NCBI GenBank assembly: GCA_036258055.1
Contig: DATAEK010000013.1
Coordinates: 1 to 41,564 of the forward strand
Reading direction: 5' to 3'
DNA length: 41,564 bases
Source: DATAEK01 sp036258055
Lineage (GTDB): Bacteria > Acidobacteriota > Vicinamibacteria > Vicinamibacterales > 2-12-FULL-66-21
Part shown: one piece after another, positions 32,661-40,697 of the stretch
Layout: every line of letters begins with the position of its first letter
Numbering within the stretch: position 1 is the stretch's first letter
The notes under the pieces: model-generated
What the model saw: the letters and a program-made list of their open reading frames with translations, nothing else
Told to the model about the DNA's origin: nothing
Database searches by the model: none
Program-made: the position numbers and the translations under genes

Positions 32661-33998
32661 ATGGCAACGGTGGACTGGTCAGGCTTCCCGGCTCCGCCCC
32701 GGGTGAGATCGGGACTGCGCGAGCGTGGAATCGACATCGTCGTGCGTCGCGGGGTTTCAGACGGGCACGGGGCCATGGTGATCGGCTCGCGGGACGCGCG
32801 CCGGCCGCCGCGCGGACCGAGCGGCCGGCCGTGGATCTGGGCGTCGCTAGCCTCCATCCCGGATCGCCTCGCGACCGATGCGGTCATCCGCGGCGCGTAC
32901 GACGTCGTCTCTCTGAAAGGTGCGGAGGCGATTGGCACGCTCGCACAGCGAATCGGCGAGCTGCTGACGCAGGAACCGGATCCGCCGCACGCGAATACGC
33001 TGGTCACCGTCAGTGAGCGATCGCGCCGCATCATCGGCCAGGTCGCACGCGTGGCCGCCACGTCGATGCCAGTCCTGCTCACCGGGGAGACCGGCACGGG
33101 CAAGGAGGTCATGGCCCGGTTGATCCACACCTGGTCGTCGCGGCGAGACAAACGCTTCGTCCCGATCAACTGCGCGGCGATTCCGAACGAGCTCATGGAA
33201 GCGGAGCTCTTCGGCTACGCGCGCGGCGCCTTCTCTGGAGCCGTCCAGCGTTACGACGGCCAGCTGATGGCCGCCGAAGGCGGCACGGTCTTCCTCGACG
33301 AGATCGACGACACGCCGCTCGAGACGCAGATCAAACTGCTGCGGGTCCTCGAAGATCGCGTGGTCAGCAGACTGGGCGAGAACGTGTGGCACGAAGTGGA
33401 CTTCCGGATCCTCGCGGCGACCAATCGCGATCTGCGGCCGCTCGTCGACTCCGGCGCGTTCGGCATGGATCTCTACGAGCGACTGGCGATCGTCACCATC
33501 AGCCTGCCACCGCTGCGGGAGCGGATCGAGGATCTCGAACCGCTCTCGCGGTTCTTCATGGCGAGATTCGCACGTGAGCAGGGCCGCGCGCCGGTCGAAG
33601 CCATTCGCGCGGACGCCCTGCGGATGCTCAAGGCGTATTCATGGCCCGGCAACATCCGCGAGCTCCGAAACGTCATCTACGAGACGCTGGTCTACAAGCG
33701 GGCGGGGAACGAGATCATCCTGTCCGACCTGCCGCGTCGCGTGTTGCGTGCGGCAGCGAGCGCGCGGCTACGGGCGGTTGTGGACGCCGGACGCCTCGCC
33801 GAACGCATCGGCACCGGAGCGATGAACCTGCGCGACGAGGTCGCCGCGCTCGAGCGGGCCGCGCTGGAGGAAGCGCTGAAACGCACCGGAGGCAACGCCG
33901 CCCAGGCGGCGCGGCTTCTCGGAGCCGTCGGACGCGGTAGTTCGAAGGATCCCGGCGGGACAGTCCGCGCAATGATGCGCAGACTCGGACCGGCGTGA
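32661..33998 (+). CDS. Sigma-54-dependent transcriptional activator with degenerate receiver-like N-terminus
   Basis: 445-aa enhancer-binding protein. The AAA+ core has Walker A GETGTGKE (142-149), the sigma-54 loop GAFSGA (189-194, Ser in place of the usual Thr), Walker B GGTVFLDE (207-214) and the sensor region LAATNRDL. Residues 1-105 resemble a worn receiver: PWIWASLASIP and GAYDVVSLKGAEA parallel the later strands, but no clear phospho-Asp is seen. The C-terminus is Fis-like (GGNAAQAARLLG), with an unusual Gly/Ser-rich turn before the last helix. The ATG at 32661 is chosen because upstream codons lack the family pattern. Divergent from the large SPFH gene, its probable target. Confidence 0.9.
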   Translation: MATVDWSGFPAPPRVRSGLRERGIDIVVRRGVSDGHGAMVIGSRDARRPPRGPSGRPWIWASLASIPDRLATDAVIRGAYDVVSLKGAEAIGTLAQRIGELLTQEPDPPHANTLVTVSERSRRIIGQVARVAATSMPVLLTGETGTGKEVMARLIHTWSSRRDKRFVPINCAAIPNELMEAELFGYARGAFSGAVQRYDGQLMAAEGGTVFLDEIDDTPLETQIKLLRVLEDRVVSRLGENVWHEVDFRILAATNRDLRPLVDSGAFGMDLYERLAIVTISLPPLRERIEDLEPLSRFFMARFAREQGRAPVEAIRADALRMLKAYSWPGNIRELRNVIYETLVYKRAGNEIILSDLPRRVLRAAASARLRAVVDAGRLAERIGTGAMNLRDEVAALERAALEEALKRTGGNAAQAARLLGAVGRGSSKDPGGTVRAMMRRLGPA

Positions 33999-34054
33999 CG
34001 AACGCGGGGACGAGTGGCATCGGCCAGCTGGGCAGGCCGTGAGACACTACCTAG

Positions 34055-35950
34055 ATGACCCATTCGATCTCCGTCGGCATATTCAGCGTGGCCGCCGCGT
34101 GCGCATTCGCGGTGGTGCTGTCGGCAACGATCCAGCAGGAGCGCGATCGGGCCAAGATCCCGGACAAGTACAAATGGGATCTCACCAAGATCTATCCGAC
34201 GGACGACGCGTGGCGGCAGGCGAAGGAGAAGATCAAGACCGAGATTCCGAAGGTGCGCGAGTTCAAGGGCACGCTTGGCACCTCGGCGGCGCGTCTGGCC
34301 GACGCCCTCGACCTCGGCAACGAGCTGTCGAAAGAGCTCTCGCGGGCTTACGTCTACGCGAGCATGACGTCCGATCAGGACACGCGCGTCAGCACGTATC
34401 GGGGCATGCAGCAGGAGATGATCCAGATTGCCGCCTCACTCGGGGCCGAGACGGCGTTCCTCGAGCCTGAAGTCCTGAAAATCGAACCGGCGGTCATCGA
34501 CCGATTCATCGCGCAGGAGCCGCGCCTCAAGGTTTACACGGTCTACCTCAAGGACATCCAGCGCCGGCGTCCGCACACCCTCAGCGACGCAGAAGAGAAG
34601 CTGCTGGCGAGTTCTGCGGTGATGGCGAGCGGCCCGTCGAACATCTACGGCATCTTCTCCGACGCCGATTTTCCGTATCCGTCCGTGACGCTCAGCGACG
34701 GCAAGACGGCGAAACTCGACAGCGCGGCATTCAGCGTTCTTCGCGGCGTCCCGAATCGTGACGATCGTCAGAAGGTGATGTCGACGTTCTTCAACACGCT
34801 CGGCGCGTACGCGGGGACATTCGGCGCCACGATGAACGCGCAGGTGCAGTCCGACGTGTTCTACGCCCACGCGCGCAAGTACGGCAGCGCGCTCGAGTCT
34901 TCACTCGACGGCGCCAACATCCCGACCACCGTCTACATGCACCTCATCGACGGCGTGAACCGGAATCTGCCGGCGTTCCATCGGTATCTGAAGCTGCGGC
35001 AGTCGATGATGAAACTGCCGGAGCTGCACTACTACGATCTCTATGCGCCGCTCGTGAGCTCGGTGAACCTGGCGTATTCCGCTGAGGACGCCGAGAAACA
35101 CGTCATGACGGCACTGGCGCCGCTCGGTCCCGACTACGCGGCCGCAGCCAAGCGCGCCTTCTCGGAGCGCTGGATCGATTTCTACCCGAACGACGGCAAG
35201 CGCTCCGGCGCCTACTCGAATGGCGGCGCCTACGACGTCCATCCGTTCATGCTGCTGAACTACAACGGCAAGTACACTGACGTCAGCACCGTGGCGCACG
35301 AGCTCGGCCACACGATGCACAGCTACTACTCGAACAAGACGCAGCCGTACGCGACCGCGAACTACCCGATCTTCGTGGCCGAAGTGGCGTCGACCTTCAA
35401 CGAGGCGCTGCTCATCGATTACATGCTGAAGACGATTACCGACCCGGAAACCAAGCTGTCGCTCCTCGGCGACTACCTCGAAAGCATCAAGGGAACGGTG
35501 TTCCGCCAGACGCAGTTCGCGGAGTTCGAGCTGCGGGTTCACGAGATGGCGGAAAAGGGAGAGCCCATCACGGGCGAGACGCTCGACAAGCTGTACGCGG
35601 AGATCACCAGGAAGTACTACGGCCACGACAAGGGTGTCTGCACGGTCGACGACTACGTCGCGCACGAGTGGGCCTTCATCCCGCACTTCTACCGTAATTT
35701 CTACGTCTTCCAGTACGCGACCTCCTTCACCGCCTCGTCGGCGCTCTCCGAAAAGGTCAAGGCCGGCGATCCCGCGGCGACGAAGCGGTATCTGACATTT
35801 CTGTCATCCGGCGGCTCCAAGTACCCCATCGACCTCCTCAAGGACGCCGGCGTGGACATGACCACCGACGAGCCGCTTGAACTGACGGTCAAGAAGATGA
35901 ACCGCGTCATGGACGAAATGGAGAAGCTGATCGCGACACGAAAGAATTGA
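34055..35950 (+). CDS. pepF: Exported M3 family oligoendopeptidase (PepF-like)
   Basis: 631-aa zinc peptidase with an N-terminal signal peptide (about residues 1-27). The active site is HELGHTMH (His415, Glu416, His419), with Glu443 in FVAEVASTFNE as the likely third ligand. The N-terminal helical lobe begins KYKWDLTKIYPTDDAWRQAK, the typical PepF opening. Most PepF proteins are cytoplasmic, so the signal peptide suggests a periplasmic peptide-degrading role. It lies 57 bp downstream of the sigma-54 activator, in the same direction. A structured repeat follows its stop. Confidence 0.93.
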   Translation: MTHSISVGIFSVAAACAFAVVLSATIQQERDRAKIPDKYKWDLTKIYPTDDAWRQAKEKIKTEIPKVREFKGTLGTSAARLADALDLGNELSKELSRAYVYASMTSDQDTRVSTYRGMQQEMIQIAASLGAETAFLEPEVLKIEPAVIDRFIAQEPRLKVYTVYLKDIQRRRPHTLSDAEEKLLASSAVMASGPSNIYGIFSDADFPYPSVTLSDGKTAKLDSAAFSVLRGVPNRDDRQKVMSTFFNTLGAYAGTFGATMNAQVQSDVFYAHARKYGSALESSLDGANIPTTVYMHLIDGVNRNLPAFHRYLKLRQSMMKLPELHYYDLYAPLVSSVNLAYSAEDAEKHVMTALAPLGPDYAAAAKRAFSERWIDFYPNDGKRSGAYSNGGAYDVHPFMLLNYNGKYTDVSTVAHELGHTMHSYYSNKTQPYATANYPIFVAEVASTFNEALLIDYMLKTITDPETKLSLLGDYLESIKGTVFRQTQFAEFELRVHEMAEKGEPITGETLDKLYAEITRKYYGHDKGVCTVDDYVAHEWAFIPHFYRNFYVFQYATSFTASSALSEKVKAGDPAATKRYLTFLSSGGSKYPIDLLKDAGVDMTTDEPLELTVKKMNRVMDEMEKLIATRKN

Positions 35951-35976
35951 GGCCGGGGGCCCCTCGTTTCTAGCCA

Positions 35977-36181
35977 GCGGCGCGAGCGAACAGCCTTGAG
36001 CCGCGGCGAGCGCGCAGGCGCGAGCTGCCCTGTTTGGGGGTGGGCCCCAGACAGTCTGAGAAGAAGAGCAGTCAAAGCGCCTGCGGCCGGCGCGAGGCTC
36101 GCAGTCGCCGGGCGCCGCGCGTGGGGGTGGGGCCCTACGCGCACTAAGGATGCGGGGGTGGGGCCCGCAGCAAACTGAGAA
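35977..36181 (+). repeat. Structured G-box repeat, copy B
   Basis: About 205 bp matching the reverse complement of copy A (16546-16745). On the plus strand it has three GGGGGTGGG(G) boxes in hairpins. The middle stem is GCGCGT (36117-36122) with ACGCGC (36137-36142); a G-T pair here replaces the extra G-C of copy A. The element ends GCAAACTGAGAAATG, running into an ATG at 36182 as copy A does. The real start of the next gene is probably the later ATG at 36266. The repeat lies between the M3 peptidase stop and the beta-lactamase-fold gene. Confidence 0.85.
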
Positions 36182-36265
36182 ATGCCGACGGGGCACCCCG
36201 GCTTGCGGACTCGATCGCTATATTGCGGAGCCGGAACTCGGTTACACTGTAGGCTCCTGACAGTC

Positions 36266-37351
36266 ATGAGGCGGACGGTCCTGCCGGCAGTCGCAGCGCT
36301 CCTGTTCGTGTCCCTGACGACCCCCGTCCGGGCGCAGACCCCCAGAACCTCGGCGATCACGACGCCGCCGTTCGAGTCGTTTCTCGAACAGCTCCGGCAG
36401 CAGGCAGGGATTCCGGGCCTGTCCGCGGCCATCGTGCAGAATGGCGAGATCGTCTGGGAGCGCGGTTTCGGCTTCCAGAATCAGGAGCTCCGGGCGCGGG
36501 CAACGCCCGACACGCCGTATCCGATTGGGGACCTGAGCGAGACCATCGCGGCGACCCTCCTCCTGCAATGCGTCGAGCAACGCATCCTGGATCTCGATGT
36601 GTCCGCCCGCCGCTACGGCCTGTCGATGCCGGAGGCGGATGCCACGCTGCGCAACGTTCTGAGCCACACATCGGCCGGGACTCCGGGCGACATCTTCCGC
36701 TACGACCCCGATCGCTTCGCGCAACTGGGAACGGCCGTCGAGTTCTGTGCGCCGCAGCCGTACAGGAAGAGTGTTGCGCATCGCATCCTCGATCGCCTCG
36801 CGATGAAGGACTCGGTCCCCGGGCGCGACATCCAGGGTCTGCAGAACACGCCGGACGGACTCTTCGACGCGGCGGCGCTCGAACGATACGCGCGCGTCCT
36901 CGAGCGGATCGCGGTACCGTACAAGTTGGACAAGAAGGGCCGCAGCGTCCGTTCCGACACGCCGATCGACGATCACCTCACCGCGTCGACCGGCGTCATC
37001 TCCACCGTGCGCGACCTCGCGCGGTTCGATGCCGCGCTGGACTCGACGGTGCTCCTCAACGACGACACGGTGGCGATGGCGTGGTCGAACGCCGTGACGC
37101 GCGATCGGACGACGGCGCTGCCGATGGGCCTCGGCTGGTTCGTGCAGCGCTATGGCGCCGACCCGGTGGTCTGGCACTTCGGCCTCGTGCCAAACGCCTA
37201 CTCGTCGCTCATCATCAAGCTCCCGGCCCGTCACCTGACGCTCGTTCTGCTCGCGAACAGCGACGGGCTGACCGCGCCATTCCAGATGCCTCAGGGGGAA
37301 GTCACGCGTTCGCTCTTCGCGGCGCTGTTCCTCCGCATGTTCGCCGGGTGA
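36266..37351 (+). CDS. Beta-lactamase-fold (class C/PBP-like) protein with altered catalytic SxxK
   Basis: 361-aa exported protein; signal peptide residues 1-23. The fold is that of serine beta-lactamases and esterases: IPGLSAAIVQNGEIVWERGFG, then LRNVLSHTSAGTPGD and LGWFVQRYG. The nucleophile motif, normally IGSxxK, reads IGDLSE (Asp89, Ser91, Glu92), so both catalytic Ser and Lys are replaced. The Tyr of YxN is kept (Tyr146, in RYDPDR) but Asn is not; the HFG triad analogue of KTG is intact (304-306). I infer a non-hydrolytic binding protein. The ATG at 36266 gives the best signal peptide; one at 36182 lies at the repeat edge. Confidence 0.85.
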   Translation: MRRTVLPAVAALLFVSLTTPVRAQTPRTSAITTPPFESFLEQLRQQAGIPGLSAAIVQNGEIVWERGFGFQNQELRARATPDTPYPIGDLSETIAATLLLQCVEQRILDLDVSARRYGLSMPEADATLRNVLSHTSAGTPGDIFRYDPDRFAQLGTAVEFCAPQPYRKSVAHRILDRLAMKDSVPGRDIQGLQNTPDGLFDAAALERYARVLERIAVPYKLDKKGRSVRSDTPIDDHLTASTGVISTVRDLARFDAALDSTVLLNDDTVAMAWSNAVTRDRTTALPMGLGWFVQRYGADPVVWHFGLVPNAYSSLIIKLPARHLTLVLLANSDGLTAPFQMPQGEVTRSLFAALFLRMFAG

Positions 37352-37361
37352 GGTCCCCTCG

Positions 37362-37976
37362 GTGGTGACCTGGCGCGCTTCGCTGGCCCTCTGCAGCCTG
37401 TTCATTCTGCTGTTCGGCGCGCCCGCGCGAGCCGAGTGGCAGTTCGCGCCCTTCATCGGCTTCACGTTCGGCGGCGACACCACCTTGCTGGACCTCGACG
37501 CCGGTGCAGACAAGAACCATTGGAACTTCGGCGGCACCGCGACGCTCCTCGGCAAAGGCCCGATCGGTGTCGAAGGTCTCTTCTCCTACACGCCTGGATT
37601 CTTCGAATCGGACGAGGCGGTCGCGCCGCCAAACACGTCACTCGTGACATCGAGTCACGTCTACGCGTTGATGGGCAACATCGTCCTCACCACGCCGGCG
37701 AGATGGAGCGAATACGGACTTCGGCCGTACGTCTCTGGCGGTGTCGGCCTGCTGCACGCCAGTCAGAGGCAGACGCAGAATGTGTTCCCGATCAGCAGCA
37801 ATCTCTTCGGATTCGACGTGGGCGGCGGCGCGGTCGGGTTCATCACGAATCGCACGGGCTTGCGGTTCGATCTCCGGTACTACAGCACCTTGCGCCGGGA
37901 CGAAGAAGCGTTCGCGTTCGGGCGCGTTCGACTCAGTTATTGGAATGCAGGCGTCGGTGTCGTCCTGAGGTATTGA
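37362..37976 (+). CDS. Small outer-membrane beta-barrel protein
   Basis: 204-aa protein with a signal peptide (residues 1-24) and alternating amphipathic strands ending in an aromatic residue (GFTFGGDTT, LRPYVSGGVGLLHAS, FDVGGGAVGFITNR, LSYWNAGVGVVLRY). It matches the general outer-membrane beta-barrel family of about eight strands. The start is a GTG 10 bp after the beta-lactamase-fold gene stop, so the two are probably co-transcribed. Specific function unknown. Confidence 0.82.
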   Translation: MVTWRASLALCSLFILLFGAPARAEWQFAPFIGFTFGGDTTLLDLDAGADKNHWNFGGTATLLGKGPIGVEGLFSYTPGFFESDEAVAPPNTSLVTSSHVYALMGNIVLTTPARWSEYGLRPYVSGGVGLLHASQRQTQNVFPISSNLFGFDVGGGAVGFITNRTGLRFDLRYYSTLRRDEEAFAFGRVRLSYWNAGVGVVLRY

Positions 37977-37984
37977 GCGCTGAC

Positions 37985-38013
37985 GGGACGGAGGTTGTCA
38001 CGTCCTCCGTCCC
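37985..38013. terminator. Bidirectional hairpin between convergent genes
   Basis: Perfect 10-bp stem GGGACGGAGG / CCTCCGTCCC (37985-37994 and 38004-38013) with a 9-nt loop. It is centred between the barrel gene stop (37976, plus) and the stop of the minus-strand gene ending at 38023, so it can terminate both transcripts. No strong T-run on either side. Confidence 0.65.
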
Positions 38014-38022
38014 TCACCGCAG

Positions 38023-38463
38023 CTACGGGCACACGCTGGCGATCATCCTCACCGACTTCACGCCGAGGTACGGCAGACCCTTCAGATCGCCCTTCACCTC
38101 AGACTTGCTTTCGGTCTTCGCTTTGTCTCCGTCTCCGACCTTGCTCTCGTTTTTCGTCTCGACCTTGATCTTCCCTTTGCCCTGATCGGCGGCCTTGCCG
38201 GTCACTTCGACCCGGTGGCCGACGTGCTTGTCGAGATCGTCGTCGTCTGCGGCAAGGAGGTAACTCCCGAGCGCACCGTCCTTGTTCGCGACGTTCGTCA
38301 ACATCAGTTCCCCGTCATTGCCGCGCTGAACGCAGCCCGTGACGGTGATGGTCTTACCGTCTTCCACGGACACTTTGGTCTGTGTCTTCTTCTCGAGATC
38401 CTGCGCGCTGGCAATCCCCAGCGCGAGGCACATAGCGCCTGCGAAACAGCCGAGCTTCTTCAT
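38023..38463 (-). CDS. Small exported acidobacterial-type protein (TVTGCVQ motif)
   Basis: 146-aa exported protein; signal peptide residues 1-20. The core ITVTGCVQRGNDGELMLTNV and HVGHRVEVTGKAAD suggest a small OB-like beta domain of a family common in Acidobacteria, with a conserved Cys in GCVQ. A Lys/Glu/Asp-rich middle (KIKVETKNESKVGDGDKAKT) looks disordered. The ATG at 38461-38463 follows GGAGGAGGG and gives the signal peptide; the frame open to 38499 adds 12 residues. Function unknown. Confidence 0.8.
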   Translation of the reverse strand: MKKLGCFAGAMCLALGIASAQDLEKKTQTKVSVEDGKTITVTGCVQRGNDGELMLTNVANKDGALGSYLLAADDDDLDKHVGHRVEVTGKAADQGKGKIKVETKNESKVGDGDKAKTESKSEVKGDLKGLPYLGVKSVRMIASVCP

Positions 38464-38526
38464 TCCTGCGCCCTCCTCCGCCCGATCAATGCAGCACACG
38501 GGCCAAGACGAGTGGAACGCAGAGCT

Positions 38527-39624
38527 TCAGCGTCGAGCTTGTTGTTTTCCCGCGAGCTGAGGAAGAGCTGCCGGTGGGGGTTCTCCACTCTCGAGACGCT
38601 CACGCAAACCAATGAGGATCCCTGGCGCCTCGTTCCGCAGTCGCCGCTGCAGAATCGATCGCACGAGACCGCCGAAGAATCCCCCGACGACGTCCACGTC
38701 CGAGCGATTGAGGTAGGTCAAGTATCGTTTCGACGGGCCATCGCGGACAATGGCCGTGATGCCGAGCGACGCGTCCATGTAATGTGTGGCGAAGATCTGC
38801 TTGCTCGCAATGACGACCTCGGGTAGTCCTTCACGATCGGGACGCACGATGCTGACCTGAGTGGCGGAGATGACCGTCTTGCGAGAGAACAGCTCCTTCG
38901 ACCAGTAGATGAACGACTCGATCGCGGGCGACTGCGAGGGGGGACGCCGGAGGTGATCGGCGAGTTGCGGAAGCTGCCGCGTCAGGAAATCGCTGCGCTG
39001 CAGGATGCCGGCGAAGGCATGCGCCGGCGAGTGCGCTGCCGACACGTCGCGCACCTCCGCAAAGCCATCGTGACCCTTTTCACCGTAGGTCTTGATGCGC
39101 TCGAAGACGATTTGACGGAACGCACGTTCAACCGCGGGCTTCCAGGCCGTACCGTGCTGTTGAATGACCGCCTGCAGACTTTCGATCTCGACGGCGGTCA
39201 GCTTGAGCGCGCACTTACCCGGCCGGCAGTTTCTGATGTCGTCGAGGTCGCCGGATTCGACGGTCAGGCTGTCGAAATCCTCGAGGCGGATGGGCGCCGA
39301 GACGCGACGGATCGCGAGCACGTACGAAGTCTTCTTCAGCGCTTCGATGCGCCGGATCCAGGCCACCAATCGATCCCCCCCGACATTCACCGGCACCGCC
39401 GCGAACACCGCGACGTCGTGTTCCTGCGCCGGCACGACTCGCGCGATGTTGCCGCCGCTGTCGAGACGCTTGCGCTCTTCGGCAGTGAGGGAAACCGCGG
39501 GTTCGAAAAACGCGAAGGGATCCGTGACCCGAGCGTGCAGCAGTGTGGCCTGGATCACCAGCAAGGCAAACAGGCCGCTCCGCATCGCCAGCCAAGATAC
39601 CTTAAGAAGCGGGTGACGGCCCAT
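38527..39624 (-). CDS. Exported protein of unknown function
   Basis: 365-aa protein I do not recognise. A hydrophobic N-terminus (RSGLFALLVIQATLLHA) looks like a signal peptide. The body has mixed alpha/beta pattern without catalytic motifs I can name; segments include VNVGGDRLVAWIRRIEALKK, CRPGKCALKLTAVEIESLQA and TQVSIVRPDREGLPEVVIAS. The start could be 39624 or an ATG 13 codons in (39585). It follows a predicted barrel gene by 8 bp in the same direction, so the two likely form a pair, perhaps an exported factor and its outer-membrane partner. Confidence 0.7.
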   Translation of the reverse strand: MGRHPLLKVSWLAMRSGLFALLVIQATLLHARVTDPFAFFEPAVSLTAEERKRLDSGGNIARVVPAQEHDVAVFAAVPVNVGGDRLVAWIRRIEALKKTSYVLAIRRVSAPIRLEDFDSLTVESGDLDDIRNCRPGKCALKLTAVEIESLQAVIQQHGTAWKPAVERAFRQIVFERIKTYGEKGHDGFAEVRDVSAAHSPAHAFAGILQRSDFLTRQLPQLADHLRRPPSQSPAIESFIYWSKELFSRKTVISATQVSIVRPDREGLPEVVIASKQIFATHYMDASLGITAIVRDGPSKRYLTYLNRSDVDVVGGFFGGLVRSILQRRLRNEAPGILIGLRERLESGEPPPAALPQLAGKQQARR

Positions 39625-39632
39625 GGCAACGG

Positions 39633-40697
39633 TTATTTGAGACGCCAGCTCAGCGCCGTCGCGGCGAGGATCCGATACGAGTACTCGTAGTAGTTCTCGA
39701 TGCGATGGAAACGCGCGGAGGCGGCGAGGATGACACCGGGAACAACCTTGAACGTGCGGGTCAGACCGACTTCGGCGTAGTCGCGTACGCCGCCGTATCG
39801 CGTGCCGTCGCGGCGGAGGGAGTGGTAGTTGCGGTCTCCCTCTTCCGTCACGAAGTCGTCCCCTCGCCACACGATAAGATGACCCCGGAAGCCGCTGTAC
39901 TCGACGGCTCCGCGCGCGAGAAACGCCGCGCCTCTCTGGGTCCTCGACGGCCGGCTGCGATCGGGCACGAATCGCGCGGCGAGACCGAACGCCTCGAGCG
40001 TCGTGATGACGCGGGCCCGCTCCTCGAAACGGATGCCGGCGGCACCGCTGAAGCTGTCCGCGACCGGGCCTGACGAGAAGAGCTGTCCACCCTGGTGGAC
40101 GATGAACAACTGGATCGGCAGCGTGAGATGCGATCCCAGCTTGAGGTCCCCGTTCATGCCCGCGTCGAACCGCTCGCGATGTTCCGGTGTGTTGACCTTC
40201 TGCCAGTCGAGCCAGATCTCGTGGCGCAGACGATTGCCTGAAAACGTCCACGCGAATCCCGCCTCGTAGGGGCGATCGAACGAGAGCGTCTCGCGCTGGA
40301 GCGGTGGCAGGAGGGCGTGGGGACCGTCGAGGTCAGGACCGCCGAGCGTGCCGGCTCGCGAAGGCGGCAGCGTCCCGAACACGAATCGCGATCGGTGGCC
40401 GCGAATCGTCAGCGCCACGATCGGCCTCACGAGCTCGAAGGCATCGTCGGATCCGAAGCGCTGATTGGCGAACACGCCGAGCTCGAGGGTGGCGCGATCG
40501 GCGATCGATGCCTCGACGCTGACGCGTGGCGCGGCGCCGAAGATTGTCTCCCCCTCACGAAACGGGTTGCGGAACTCGGTGTTGTCGCCGTAGAACAGGA
40601 TGTCGGTCCGGAGCGCCACATGATCTTGCGCCCGTATTTCCGTACTTCCGACGATTGCGATGAGAGCTGCGAGCAGCACGCCGGCGCGGCGACGCAT
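39633..40697 (-). CDS. Predicted outer-membrane beta-barrel protein
   Basis: 354-aa exported protein (signal peptide about residues 1-23). The rest alternates hydrophobic and polar residues in many strands (RATLELGVFANQRFG, HRSRFVFGTLPPSRAG, YEAGFAWTFSGN, YAEVGLTRTFKVVPG) and ends in an aromatic-strand-like SWRLK. I see no known family; 14-16 strands would fit the length. Its ATG overlaps, base for base, the ATG of the divergent PagL-like gene. It is followed 8 bp later by the unknown exported protein. Confidence 0.72.
   Translation of the reverse strand: MRRRAGVLLAALIAIVGSTEIRAQDHVALRTDILFYGDNTEFRNPFREGETIFGAAPRVSVEASIADRATLELGVFANQRFGSDDAFELVRPIVALTIRGHRSRFVFGTLPPSRAGTLGGPDLDGPHALLPPLQRETLSFDRPYEAGFAWTFSGNRLRHEIWLDWQKVNTPEHRERFDAGMNGDLKLGSHLTLPIQLFIVHQGGQLFSSGPVADSFSGAAGIRFEERARVITTLEAFGLAARFVPDRSRPSRTQRGAAFLARGAVEYSGFRGHLIVWRGDDFVTEEGDRNYHSLRRDGTRYGGVRDYAEVGLTRTFKVVPGVILAASARFHRIENYYEYSYRILAATALSWRLK

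Noticed and set aside
16549..36178. Peptide with WGWGP repeats encoded by the G-box repeat
   Set aside because: Frames stay open in both copies because the element is GC-rich, but a 1-nt indel changes the last part of the frame, so no common peptide is kept.
36182..36265. ATG at the edge of repeat copy B as start of the beta-lactamase-fold gene
   Set aside because: The added 28 residues spoil the signal peptide; the ATG at 36266 gives a clean one.
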